This document shows positions 12,801 to 24,640 of a DNA stretch of 64,000 bases, piece by piece (positions within the stretch are counted from its first letter, which is position 1; the number at the start of each line of letters is the position of its first letter). The stretch spans positions 9,825,105 to 9,889,104 of the forward strand of contig NC_135052.1 of NCBI RefSeq assembly GCF_051014685.1, given 5' to 3'. The notes below the pieces were generated by a model, which saw only the letters and a list, made by a program, of their open reading frames with translations, did no database searches and had not been told where the DNA came from. Source of the DNA: Ptiloglossa arizonensis (Eukaryota; Arthropoda; Insecta; Hymenoptera; Colletidae). Both the position numbers and the translations under genes were made by a program.

Positions 12801-13910
12801 TAGGTACGGTCGCAGGAACGAATATCTCTAATAAATATTTATGACCCGGGAGTAGAAGTTTCTTCAAGAATGATAGAATGCAGACGGAGGTTCGGTTGAC
12901 TAGAAACTGTGAAAATGGTCAATATGTAGTTAGATCTTCTGATTAACCCATTGCAGTCTATTGCAGTTCGATTTCAGTGTGAGTTCTACCTAAGAGGAAT
13001 GGTGTCAGAGTTTAACAAGTTTAGAAAGCAAGTATTAACGAGCTTGGAATAGAGCGATAGGATTAGGGACTGGTGTAATGTTTTATAGAGTATTAGAGTT
13101 ATACTTTAGTACAATTTGGTAAGTTTCTTGTTAGATATATTTCTTACCGTTAATTAAACGAGACTCCTATCTAAATTGTCAGAATGCTGGTACTTGGGTC
13201 GAGATGACCGGGGAATTTTCTACAAGAATTTGGAATTGTCGAGTTAACTCGAGAAGATATTAAATTGCAGTCGTAAGAATGTTCAAATGTATTTTAATAA
13301 CAGAGATTGATCAAACGAGTGCAAAACGAATATCGTGTAAAAGTTATTTTAAATATTTTATTCCGTGCGGCTGTGTATATTAAATTAAACACATTTTATC
13401 GTTATCTGTAAAAAGCAAACGCAATTTCAAATTTTTAGATTTTATTCCCAGGCAGACATTAATTACCGTTTCAATGATCGATTTTACTTAAAACAGAACA
13501 ATTTAATCAATAACGTATTCGAACAATTTCGTTCAATTTTGTCTCTTTGTGATAAAACGATCAGCATCGTCTTTCTCCGTGTTTAAACAACTCTAGACCA
13601 ACATCGATCACATAAGTATCGTAGTTATTTTACTGCGGCTACGATACTTTGACTATTTGTCGAATTTGATTCTAGTATAGAAAAATAAACAAATCTTCCT
13701 ATACATTCTTATATTTATCATCATTATTTCGCTCGTTAACAAATGTACGTGTTTCACGGCAAGTGACAATGTCATCTATTTGATTGTTACTTATCTTTGT
13801 TCGTCGCACTGCTAAATATTCAATGAACGAAATATATCATGTCGGATTATCCTATCAACGCATTTAACAAATATTTGTCTGCCGATGGGCCATGGTGCAC
13901 ACTGCGTGAA
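9840..13910. other. Gene-free DNA with overlapping chance frames
   Basis: It starts with a doubled gaaaatataa (9851-9871) and a CGTT simple repeat (9891-9906). The longest frames are minus 11301-11729 (142 codons), plus 11722-12063 (113 codons) and plus 12372-12659 (95 codons). None has a recognisable domain, and several are mirrored by open frames on the opposite strand. The part from 11000 to 11760 is richer in CG than its flanks. No RNA gene was found. Confidence 0.5.
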
Positions 13911-14369
13911 CTAATACGGATTCAATTCCGTAGTTGATCTTGATTGCTGTGTCATAAAATTGTTTGTCAACGCATAAATCATCGAAACATACTGCTCTAC
14001 TTGCAAAGTCACAATATTCTCGAACTCGAAGCCTAGTACGCAAAAATTTATTCGACAATTTCCATTTAACTTTGCATAAGAAACCATCGAAATTGTATCT
14101 GCCATGATTATTGCAACAGCCTGTATACCGTTATCCCGTGACTTTAAATCAACATTTCTCTCGGTAGTTTTACAACCGACTACAATATACCAAGCATTAA
14201 AGATGGAAGTATAAATTAAATAAGGTAACGTGTTTAAAATGCCACACCCGACGGTATAAAAGATAATAAAATCCCATAATGAAGTAAAGGTAGCCATAAA
14301 CGGAGTATCGAGGAGGAAGAATATTGTTCCGAAAATAGCATTCTCATACGTTACGGAGCGTTCGTAGCT
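13911..14369 (-). other. Unassigned membrane-protein-like open frame
   Basis: This minus-strand frame is open from just after a TAA (14371-14369 region) to the stop at 13911, about 152 codons, with an ATG at 14297. Before that ATG the frame encodes a hydrophobic run (AIFGTIFFLLDTPF). After it comes a second run of roughly 35 residues (DFIIFYTVGCGILNTLPYLI and onward to WYIVVGC), followed by a charged stretch with TTERNVDLKSRDNG. That pattern resembles two membrane segments and a cytoplasmic loop, as in insect chemoreceptors, but I cannot assign a family. A sequence ending tttttaaag just upstream could be a splice acceptor. An overlapping frame (13864-14058) may continue it after a frameshift. 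It could be an exon, a pseudogene or chance. Confidence 0.2.
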
Positions 14370-17300
14370 TTAAAAACAGATCTCAGATCGTAAACAGGTC
14401 GAGGAAAGAAATACTCTCACGAAAATAATATACTTTGAAAGGCAAATGAAAATTGGCAGTTAAACGCGATTTAGAAGGTAGCGCGCCGAACGAAGGAAAT
14501 TATTCTCCGTGTTGGAATGTGGCTCCTTCGATTAGAACCTATTCTCCAATTCAATCGAATAATCGAAATTCTATTGTGTTTCATTTTCTTGTAAATTGAA
14601 GCCGAGCGGACGTTAAACCGTGACACGGGGAAAGTTGAAAAGTCGAAAATACAAGATCGTTGAACTTTAAATATCTGTATTAAACTCGAAATTAATTTTT
14701 AAAACAATTTCCGTTGAAATCGAATTTTCACTCGACTATGGGAAATATTCGTCTTTTCGAAAAGTTACCTTCAGTGCACTCTCGACACGATACGTATATC
14801 AGCCGCTGAACTTACAGCTTCAATTTTTTATTAGGATTGAAATTTGTTTGCTCTGCAGGAGTTTCAAACTGCTGCATCGTAAACTTACGATCGCTCTACG
14901 TATGAAAACCATACACGACAGGTTGTCACGGATTACACCAGCAACTTCACCCTCGTTGGATGATACTGCGACGCGAAAGTTTACAATTTTCCTTTATAAT
15001 CACCGTTTCGATCGTTTCGATCGGTACTTCAACGGGTAGAAATATTTCTCATTGCATCGTAATTCGAGGACTGTTTCTCGATGCAGCAATTAATCTTCTT
15101 CGTTTCTATTAGTCGTTTCTATTTCTAATTAGTCTTCTTCGTTTCGTGTTTACAAATTGGTAGTATTGTGACCCGAACGACTCGCGTTACTTTGATCTTG
15201 GTGCGACATTATCGAGATATGCGCAAAGTAGCGAACAAGGAATGGAACAACGTATCTCTTTAAAGTCTCGAGAGCAACTGTCGTTAAACAGCTCGTTAGT
15301 TGCCTTGTCGGTAACTAACAAGCTACTATCTCCATTTATTGAAACACTCGGTGGAATATTAGCAGAGTGTAATAGAATATTGTAACATGTGTAAAATTCA
15401 ATTTTAACGGAAATATGCGATACAAACTGAGCAGAAACTGATATTTTTTGAATGTTTTTTTATTTCTTCTTGATTGTAGTCGATCGATCAAATGTTCAGT
15501 AACTCAGCCATTCGGACAGCAAATTAATTTGGAGTAAAAAAAATTACTTTGCTAGTTGCGTAGGTACTCAATTAGTCGGTTAAGTAGGAGATAAATTGGT
15601 TGTCCAATTAAACAATCCGTCAATCACCATCCTTCGTATTAGTCTTGAGCAATCTTAATCAATATCGAATAAGCTTTTAAATAGTTTTAATATGTAACGA
15701 AAGTGCAATATTCGTGGTACAATCGAATTTATAATGTAAATGTAACCCCGAAGTGTTCGTTTTGGAAACGTTACGGAATTTAATTATAAAGTAATAATAG
15801 TTTCTCACGGAGACATCCAGATTAATTAATTCGTGCACAAGTAACCAAGAAAGAATTTTTACAATTCTTTGAAAATAAAGTGAAATTCGTGCAACATAAA
15901 GAGTAAAGAAAATGACACGTCAAACTATTATATAGCTCTGACATTTTCGTTCAATGTGTTTCGAACGTTTATATTTAATTCTGTTTGTACCGAAGTCGCA
16001 TAGAAGTCTAAAGTCGATCGCAAAGAAACGATTATATTTTCATTTGTCGTTCAGGTAAGGTGGATTTAAAATATTCGAGTCGGCGTTCCTTATTTTCCTT
16101 TCGAATAAAGTTTACTCGGCTGTGTGAATTCCCGATCCGAGAAGCGGTCTTCCAGACGCGTTGCACCCTCTTTTACAATGCGATCTTATCAAGTTCCTTC
16201 TCGAGTGTGGGACTAACGATGCGTTTCATGTGTCCGTTGATAGAACTTTGATAACTTCATGAAATTTCATCTAGCAATCAAATCCTCGCATCGTTTCTCG
16301 GGAAGCGTTAAGAACTAATCGCTCTCACAATGATCGTAAATTGAACACCTTTCAACCGAGAGGTAAATCAATAATCGTTCAATCTGCTGGCAGTTGAAAT
16401 TAACGAAGGTAACATATATTCCGTAATATAAATAATATCAAGGACTTTGACGGTGAACTTAAATTCCCTTTGTGTGGCTCCCTTTGTATAAATTTCTCCA
16501 ATTATTCACGTTCCAACAAAGGAATGATGCGTTTGCTATTACATTGTCCTATTTTAGCTACTCACAAGACGGTTTCTACACGGATAATAATTAGAAGACA
16601 ATTACTGAAACATTCCGTCAGCGTGCCTGTTGCCTCTGCATAAAGCAGATTAATGCACAACGGATCGTCTGTAGCGAAACGGCAATTATAGTCGCTCTCA
16701 GTGGTCGATTGTAGTCGTTGCGATCACTTCAACGCTCCGTCTCGCACGAATATTGTTGTCCATAGAGGATACCAAGAATCTCTAGAATTTATAGAAATCA
16801 ATAAGCGCGCGAATAATGAACGATACTCCTAAGTAGAAAGAAAGTCACGCGTAGACGAACGATAAGTACGATTATTAATTTTTAGACGAACCGAACGAAT
16901 TCGAAATGCATTTGACTTTAAAGGATAAAGTCACACTCGAACCGTAAGAAGTATTTTTATCGATTTATTAAAATCACGAATCGAACGCAGACAAAGCGAT
17001 GGAATATCAAATCAAACAAGTAACCATATCTAGCTTCAAATTATTCATAGACCATAGCTCTTACATTGAACGTACGATCGTTCAATAATGGAGAACCAAA
17101 GGTTAATATCGACGTAGTCATATTTAAAGAGATCGTCTTCCTAATGCTTTGATTCGGGTATACAATGTTTACGTTACTTTATCACGGCTGGTTTCCGTTT
17201 AATGCAGCCACTCGTTTCACCGATTCGAGTCCTTTCACTTACTTCCAAGTTTTCGAGGGTAATAATTTCCTCGTGCACTTCCAAAGGGCGCTACGCTGCT

Positions 17301-18192
17301 TGGATTTCCCCTTTGAACTCGTAAAAATACCCTTGCGTAGTTAAGGATAATTGAAAACTTGAACAAACCCCTCGTTCCGTTTGGGGAGAAAATTTTCTTC
17401 CTGCGTCTCGAGTGAACTTATTAACGTTTCGATCGGAGAAAGGGTTACGCGGTGTGTGGTGTATAGGTACGTGTATTTTTCGGTGTACCTGATTTCTTTT
17501 TCGTAACGTGTACACGTGAGATTTTTGGAGTGCACGTGGTATTGTTGCGATATGTATTTTAACGGTGCGTGTACGTGTATACAGCTACGAAAGTACCGCG
17601 TAAATAATCACACATTCGACACTACGTGTCTCGCGTGCTAAAAAAATAAAAAAAACAACGTAAAATATCACAAAAGTATTGCACGATCTACTCAAAAATG
17701 ATACACGTGTTATCAGACAAACTCTACACATTCGTTGGATAAGAATTTATTCGAACAGCTTCGAATAATTCCCGACATTGTTCAAAAGTATTCCCGTTGC
17801 ATTCCGCGACGAGTTAATTAATTATCGAGCAAAGTCGATCGTACCTATTGTACCAGAACTTATATTTACATTACATAGTACCCGACAGTACTATGTAAAA
17901 CAAAGTTTTCTACAAAATTTCAAATCCGAGTAACAATCTGTTATCCGTTGAATATTCTGGTGCTTATCTACGCGACCTGAAGCCGACGGTCGTTAGCGAA
18001 AGATTTGTGGCACGATCAATTTCAATTATAACATTTCCTTTGGTTCGATCGCGTAAATCAATTACGAACGGCGATAATAAATGTCTTTCGTAAAAAGAAC
18101 AATTTCATCGACTATTCATTTTTCACGATCTTTTCTCCCTGAGTGCTATTGTTTAAATTAGACAGACCCGAGTTATTCCGATTGTAAATTTC
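14370..18192. other. Gene-free AT-rich DNA
   Basis: Open frames here are short (about 60-75 codons) and unrecognised. A local repetition of ttcttcgtttc and attagtc lies at 15093-15147. No transposon or RNA gene is visible. Confidence 0.55.
15093..15147. repeat. Imperfect short direct repeat
   Basis: The string tcttcttcgtttc occurs at both ends of this stretch, with attagtc and tttctat copies between them, suggesting small slippage duplications. Confidence 0.5.
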
Positions 18193-18217
18193 TCGAAGCG
18201 TTCTTTCAACGCTTCGA
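18193..18217. repeat. Perfect 10-bp-stem hairpin
   Basis: The ten bases tcgaagcgtt pair exactly with aacgcttcga across a five-base loop (ctttc). A T/C-rich stretch follows on the plus strand (ttctttctttcttttttc, about 18224-18241). The layout looks like a stem followed by T residues, but in a eukaryote this has no terminator meaning. It may simply be a chance palindrome. Confidence 0.55.
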
Positions 18218-21200
18218 ATCAATATTCTTTCTTTCTTTTTTCATAGTTGTTGCATCGACGAGTTACTTTGTGTACGTAGCTATCGAAAACGCGTCCAATT
18301 TCATAATGTTTCGCGAGGTCGTCTTTTCCATGGATCACAAACGAAGGATACGGTTCGATAGTTGTTACCGTTTCAAGGTTAGATGCAACCGTTGGTTTTG
18401 CAAAGCGTTTGCAGGGCGTGTGTTGTCTGGTATCATTTGAACGAACTTTGTGAAACTCGTACATCAACCGTGGACCAATGCAGGCGATTCGATTCTACGA
18501 TCCGTGTTCTTTCTGCAGCCGTATTTCATTGAGTAATCGTATCGGGAAACGCGCTCCAGTATTGTGATTAACTCCGGACAACTCGGACATTTCTCTGTTT
18601 ACTCGTTTCCATCGTATGACAGGTGATCGTGATTGCAGCGCGCGCAATCATATGCTTGATCGCTTAAATTGACGATACCGGTTTGATTATGAGATATGTG
18701 ACCAGTGATTCAACTGATTGCGATTTCCACATGGCTAGCTGTTCACCCGGTAGCAATGTTAATCGTGAAACTCCCCTTAAGCCTCTTCTCGTCGCGGAGA
18801 TTTTCTACGAGGTTTCCCTTTGATCCTGTATTTTGGACACCCTCGCGCACGACTCGCGAGTAAATTTATGCTCGAAGTTTCGAAATATTCATGCCGTGAC
18901 TATTTCAGAGTTGTAGTCGCTCTGGAAGACTCGAATTTCAAGTTTAAGCCATTCTGGGCGCGTAAGACGCGACGTAAAAGTCGAAAGTCACACACAGTTC
19001 CCTTTGAGGAAGAGCACAAACACTTAGTCCCCCATCGGGGGGTTTCGATGAAAAAGTTTGACAAGTCTCGCTCGAAACGACCCACCCTCCCGTCTGCGTT
19101 GTTTTAAACAATAGGGTTGCTCGGGGCGGAGTTTTTAGAACGAAAATTGCAAGGTGCGTACATCTGTCTCGGAACTGACAGTTTCGGAGATACATTTGAG
19201 TCTTAAGTCGGAATTGAAGGTGTTCGAAAGTAAAATACGTTACTTACCGATAGAAGTTACGAGTAATTGATCGTGCGGATCGTCCGGGTGTCTTCGAAAA
19301 TCTGGATCCAGATTAAAATAATCCGATTTACCAGAATAAAGTAATTACACTCGATAGAAGTTCTAATCCGAAAGGATAGATCACGATTTTAATTAAGGAT
19401 AAATCTAATCATTTCTGTGTAACAACCCGACGGTGCTAAGCCCTGTATTTAAGAAACCCACGAAGTGGAGCAAACACAAGATTTAAATTCCAAAGTTAAC
19501 GCGTTACTACTTGTTGCGAGAGCAACTCCTTTAGTGGAGCTCAGGGTCTTCTTTAACTAACTAGTGAGAGAAACTTCAGCCACTTTGAGAGCGACGTTAC
19601 TTTCAATAAAGAAGTTAAAAGCGAAGCAAGGCACAGAAAGTTTCTTTTTCAAACAGATATCACCATTTTTGGTCCAACAACACCGCGAGTGCCTCGTGTC
19701 ATAGAACTTTGTCATACACGGAACGAAAAAAGCTTTATAATACGTCGAGTACAGCTGACGGTGGTTGGTAAACTTTTCCCATTTATACTTAATTGCCGCA
19801 TGTTTTTCGTAACTTTGTGTATTCAAAAGTACGCGCATTATCAGAAGTTTTAGGATTTTCAGTGAGAAAGAATCTCTTGCGGTAAATATTTTTTCACTAT
19901 ATATATATGTACAGAAGGATTCTCTTGCAGAGAAGAAAAACATTCGAGATGTTTTGCATATATTCCGAGCGATGTTCCGCGCAAAGAAAATTTATACCAC
20001 GTTATAACTTTTATTGTATACATTTTTCTCCAATTGGATTAATTAAAAATAAGAAATCAGAAACGAGAATGTTGTTTCCAAGCAGCGTACAATACGTTAA
20101 AAGTAATCTACCGCGCAGAAAAATTAACGAAATTAGTTATTGCAAATAATTTCATTCAATATTTCTTCCCTATGAATCCAAACGCGTTTATTTAACGCCA
20201 TAAGAGTATTTGTAACTTTTCCAATCGAAGATTCGCGTTTGCGAGATTCATTTCTGATTTGAAATACTTGCAAAAATTCGTTCAGTAGGAAAATTAACGT
20301 GTGCTAATTCGAATTGCATCAAGTGATGTTTGAAGAGGTACAGCACTGTGTTTAATCAGTGTCGCGGGCTGTACCATAAGCAATCTTACCGTTACATTTC
20401 GTTGTAATTAAGAACCGTGAAATTACGTTTAAATAGGCAACGTACAAACTAGTTCGTCGTGGATGCATAATGCAATCCGAGCCGATGCAATAATGCACAA
20501 TAAGTGTGCAATAAGTAGATTCGTGGAAGTGAATCAGCCGGTTTCCTCTTCCTGGAAGGCATATACGCGAACGATGGAAACGTAGACATCGTACGGTTTA
20601 AAGTCCTATTCTCATGCGGCATAAACTCGACGTCGTTAGATCCGTAGAAACGTTCTTATGGCAAACATTCGGAGAGAATTCCGTTAGTGGATCGAAATTC
20701 TGGCTTGGGGAATACTTCGACTCCCTCTATGATAGCGCAATTCCACAGTTTACACGAAGGCTGCAGGGTACTACGTTTTGCGGGAATACGCGGTGTAAGG
20801 TGATTTCTAGACAAATAGTCCGTTGCCCCGATTTTTGCGGCTTTCAGGGCCGAATCCTACGTAGAAATCGTCGTTTTCGTGAAAATTTTGACAATAACAT
20901 TTAATAGACGGTGCTAAAAGATGTAACGCTTACGATACCCGGAAACGATAAACTGCGATGGCGGGGGATTTAAATACAAAATGAGCGAGGACAACGGTGC
21001 AATCGTACACTGGGTATTTCCTTCTGCAAAAACGAGTCGAGAATGTGAAGCGAAGTTTTTCGCTGCGAACCTTCATTTTCGAGAAACTCGAGTTTGAACA
21101 TTCCTGGAACACCAACGCAATTCAGTTGTCTCTGTTCATTATTCGTCGTTTGTATTTGCGTTATTGCTTGTGCACATTGACAGTGAGATGTTATTTATTG

Positions 21201-21820
21201 GTTCCGATTGATCGAAAAATAGTCAATCTTTGTAAATTCCAACATAAGTAGAAATGTCGAGTAATGGAGTAGTTGGAAACTTTAGAAACTAAATTTCCTT
21301 AAAAGCAAAATGGAGAAAATATTAATTGACATTTTCAATTTATGTTTGCGCAAAGAATTATCGTATGCTCGGTCGCGCCAACTATTTTCATCCGACCTGT
21401 ATATTAATCGTAATAAAATATTTCGGTTTAAGGTTTATGAATAGAACGGCACACGAATGTTTGTATCTACAAATAGGTCATCCGAAATTAGACGAAAAAT
21501 AATTATTTGAAATGTTTCTACTGTCGCCAGTTTTTTGTAAAACACGCTTCAAGTAACACATAATCACGTGATTGCAAAATAAAAATTCCAATTGGATGCC
21601 ATCCAATGTCTTCTATATATATATCAATGAAAAAATGGTTGTTTTCGATTTTCTTGTTCCTCGAGCAAGAATTCCTGATGGAGCACGTGCAATTATGTGT
21701 CACGACTCTATGGAAAAGTCAAACCGTACCATCTGATACATATTGATCGCACGTACCGATAGGCATCATGTTTGACTTTCCATGAATATCTATCGAATCT
21801 GATGACAACGAACGTCCTCG
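18218..21820. other. Gene-free DNA
   Basis: The longest frame is minus 19557-19943 (128 codons), unrecognised. Two frames overlap antisense at 18820-19195, where the sequence is more CG-rich. A run of atatatatatat lies at about 19899-19909. Around 20465-20515 the words atgcaataatgcacaataag and gtgcaataag give a local low-complexity repeat. A stronger hairpin at 20337-20375 is listed separately. Confidence 0.5.
20337..20375. repeat. Interrupted hairpin (8 + 4 bp)
   Basis: ggtacagc at 20337-20344 pairs exactly with gctgtacc at 20368-20375. Inside it, actg (20345-20348) pairs with cagt (20357-20360) around an eight-base loop, leaving a seven-base one-sided bulge. It is too short for a microRNA precursor. 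It may be a structured element or chance. Confidence 0.45.
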
Positions 21821-21828
21821 TATAAAAG
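21821..21828 (+). promoter_or_regulatory. Candidate TATA box
   Basis: The sequence tataaaag is a full match to the eukaryotic TATA consensus and sits between CG-containing flanks (cctcg before, atccacgcgg after). About 40 bases downstream is tcaatc, one base away from the arthropod initiator TCA(G/T)T(C/T). The first open frame downstream is plus 22067-22324 (85 codons, unrecognised). A match of this length also occurs by chance, so this is only a candidate. Confidence 0.2.
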
Positions 21829-22910
21829 ATCCACGCGGAATACGCGTTACATCGCGAGATCTTCAATCAAAGTGTTTCTTCGTATTACTCTGTTCCTCTT
21901 TCTCTATTTTTCCCTTGATTAATATCTCCCGCATTTGCACTGCACGCTAAATTATAACTATACGCTTTCGCGCAAATTCAGCACTGAAAAAACATTTTTG
22001 CAAACGTATTTATCGAATAAAGAAACTACTTAACGGTACCTCGACACGAGTAATAAGAATTTCGAAATGCAAATTCGAGATATAACCGAGCGTGAAATTG
22101 CGAGAACTCTTGAATACAGAACAGTTCAGATCCAAGAATGCAATTGTACCGCTATTTACGAGCAACTAATTCTAAAGACTAAAAAAATATTCATTTCTAA
22201 TTCATCCTCTAACAATGCGTCAATTACCATTGATAGTGTCGCAACTGAAATACTTTTCGAAGATAGTTGGTCTACATTTTCCAACCACACTCGTGCTGTC
22301 GAAAAACATATACGAATAGAGTGACACTAATGACGCTCCCGAAACAGTGACCCTTTCCTTCGCAACGTGAACCCAACCAGGAATCCTGAAACTTTCGGAG
22401 CTCGCTCCGACAAACATGTTATTTCTATATTCGGTGAAAGAATTTTACGAAAAGGAATGATAAATGTTTGATAAAACGCTGCAAATTCATTTGCAAATAG
22501 ATCCTGTTCCATTTTAAAAGATACATCGAATCTACGGGAACGAAGGTGAACGTTCTCGTCCGAGAATCAATTTTCAACCAAATTTCCTTTCTCCGTTATG
22601 TTTTCCTTCCAACGAAACATTTCTCAGCGATACCATCTACAAGCTCCAGTATCTTAAATAAAGATACGAGCAATTTGTGCAAAGGTTCCGTTCGTAAAGT
22701 TTCATCGACGCGATCGGGAGGGTCTTTTCCGCGAAGGCTTCGTTTAAATTCTATGTCACGAGTTTCGCCCAAACGCATCTCGATTCGTCTGTTGTCGGAT
22801 GAATAGGGTGTATCCTTCCACGGAGTGGCGCCGAGGACCACGCAGAATTTCCAATTCCGGAACTAATCTTCATGAGTTCGAACCTCGATAGCTATCAGCA
22901 TTCTAGCCGA
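21829..22910. other. Gene-free DNA downstream of candidate TATA box
   Basis: It holds short plus frames at 22067-22324 and 22546-22806 and minus frames at 22220-22512 and 22596-22841, none recognised. The last 100 bases become more GC-rich and lead into the inverted-repeat cluster. Confidence 0.45.
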
Positions 22911-23024
22911 GCGCCTGTGTGTTATCACACGGGCTGCGAAGGCAGAGGCGAGTAAGCTGTGGAAAATGCAGCACATCTCCGCGGAGATTGTTGTTAGAGA
23001 CAGTCTTAGGCTATCGGGTAGCCA
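22911..23024. other. Cluster of inverted repeats, possible structured RNA
   Basis: Within about 115 bases lie three inverted repeats. gcctgtgtg (22913-22921) pairs with cacacgggc (22926-22934) over a ttat tetraloop with one G-T pair. atctccgcggagat (22975-22988) is a perfect 14-base palindrome. ggcta and tagcc form a small stem at about 23010-23024. The surrounding 200 bases are less AT-rich than the neighbourhood. The arrangement could reflect a structured non-coding RNA or a transposon end. No known RNA family is recognised. Confidence 0.3.
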
Positions 23025-24049
23025 ATATGCCTCTGGCACTTTAATAATGTACAGGTTCTAGTGCATGTTCGGAATTTTGTACCTGTCTGCAGAGTACTAA
23101 CGACCTCATCGATTTCAATACCCTTGATGTATTTTAGAGAGCGAAAGCTGCTATCCACCGTCCAGAATCGAGAATGCTCGTCCTTAGTTTTGAACTTATG
23201 GGTATCTATGTTGTATCGTGAAGCCTCGACGGTTAAACGTGTCCGAAACCGCTTAAAATGGAGCGTGAAATCAAATTTCACATCAGGACAAAGGTATCGC
23301 AGATTCGAGCACTCTTCTTTCAAATTTTCTTTCTTTTTTCTTAAAATATTTTCCATCCTTTTCTTCAACGTTCTCATTCGCATTTCCTCTTTCCTGACCT
23401 CTCTTTACATGCACCTACACTCTGCTTTCTCAAACATCCAATTCTGTACCGACCACTCACAATTTTCTTCTTTTCGAGGCCTCGATTTCTCCACCAAATA
23501 GAAACGACAAAATTTCGTTTCATAAACGAAAATACAAACTCTAACTAGATACTGGACAATCTTCGCGTTTATTGCTTCGTAAATTTTTACGTGAATTTTA
23601 TTTCGCAAAGTTGCAACAAATCGTTGTTTCACATTGCGTGCAATTTCATACTCGTTGCGCATTGGCCTCGTAAGATTAATTTGGCTCGTGATGCAAGGTA
23701 TTGGAAGATAAGAGAGAAGTAATTGACAATTAGAATTTATTTCGATAAGATCCAGACGTAACCGGAACCAAGATCTAATCCAGAGCGCATTGCATTCCGC
23801 TTCGGAGTATAGTAAAAGATCATCGAAATTGACGGGGTCGTGAATAATGTGCACGAGTGTGTACGAAATGTTTGATTGTTTTAACTTTGCGATGCTGACG
23901 CAATATTTCTCCGAAAAGTCGTCACAGCTCGGTAACTTGGACAAAAAAATCACCCTTCGTTTCGCTTAACATTGTTCTTTGTACAATACACTGCACACGA
24001 GTATTAGTCTCGTTAATTTTTCGATGAAAATGAGACTTACATATTTTAT
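23025..24049. other. Unassigned overlapping open frames, no recognised gene
   Basis: Minus 23405-23953 is open for 182 codons but begins with GTG, not ATG, and shows no domain I recognise. Plus 23061-23501 (146 codons) and minus 23006-23383 (125 codons) lie largely antisense to each other. At most one of each antisense pair can be coding. The 182-codon frame is moderately rich in Arg, Cys and Ile and has no clear membrane segment. This may be a decayed element or chance. Confidence 0.3.
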
Positions 24050-24177
24050 ATAATTAAAAGCACTTTTGTTCGGTAATAATTAAGTAATAATTAATTTTAT
24101 AATTAAAAACACTTTTATTTCGTAATATTTAATTAAATGATAATTACTTTTATAATTAAAAACATTTTTATTTCCAC
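24050..24177. repeat. Three-copy AT-rich tandem repeat, about 50-bp period
   Basis: Copies start near 24051, 24100 and 24153, each with taattaaaa(a/g)(c/g) followed by acttttatttc or a close variant and an A/T-rich spacer. It lies at the downstream (3') side of the mariner remnant read on the minus strand and may derive from the tail of that element. Confidence 0.75.
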
Positions 24178-24640
24178 AACATTGGCTGGTTGTTTGAGCA
24201 ATTTCGTAATTCCCAATGTACAAAATTTTGTAGGCTTCTCTGTAAAAATGTTCCCCAAACTGTAAAAAATTTTTTTCCATTGAAACAGTTCTAGCACGAC
24301 TGGAACGGATAATGCGAGGGTGCAAGGTCTATAGAATACGAAGGGCGGTGCAAAAAATACAAACGAAACTCTAAGAACTTCCGCCTAATGGCCAACGATG
24401 TGTGTGATCTGGTATTGTCATGATGGAAAATGGCGCTCCTTCCTTGCGTGAATGGCAGCTTTTTCCCTTGATGCCTGCCAATCTCTCCAAATACAAGGCA
24501 AACCTTTTTCGCATATTGTCTAGCTTTCGATTGCATCAATGTTGGTTCATCTCGTTGCCCTCGGGAACTCTTTTGCTTTATATCGTTAAATGATCCAGCT
24601 TTTAATCACCGATTCGATAATTAAACGATCCGATTGTATT
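24150..24640 (-). mobile_element. Inactive mariner-family transposase remnant
   Basis: On the minus strand the segment encodes the C-terminal half of a mariner (Tc1/mariner superfamily, DD34D) cut-and-paste transposase. Read in order: RGQRDEPT and KARQYAKKV, matching the region before the conserved lysine-valine block; FHHDNTRSHTSLA, the second catalytic Asp motif (usually HDNARPHTS); and SYSIDLAPSHYPF, matching the usual YSPDLAPSDYHLF. The third catalytic Asp, 35 residues after the second, is His here. A TAG follows YPFQSC. Homology then resumes in another frame (FYREAYKIL, usual FYREGIYKL), so there is a stop or frameshift as well. The helix-turn-helix N-terminal part and first Asp are missing. 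It is a dead fossil. Inverted terminal repeats could not be found. Confidence 0.88.

Noticed and set aside
18193..18241. Hairpin followed by a T-rich run as a transcription terminator
   Set aside because: The DNA is eukaryotic and there is no gene upstream; rho-independent terminators do not apply.
23405..23953. 182-codon minus frame as a gene
   Set aside because: It starts with GTG rather than ATG, has no recognised motif, and no splice sites could be supported. Kept only as part of an unassigned block.
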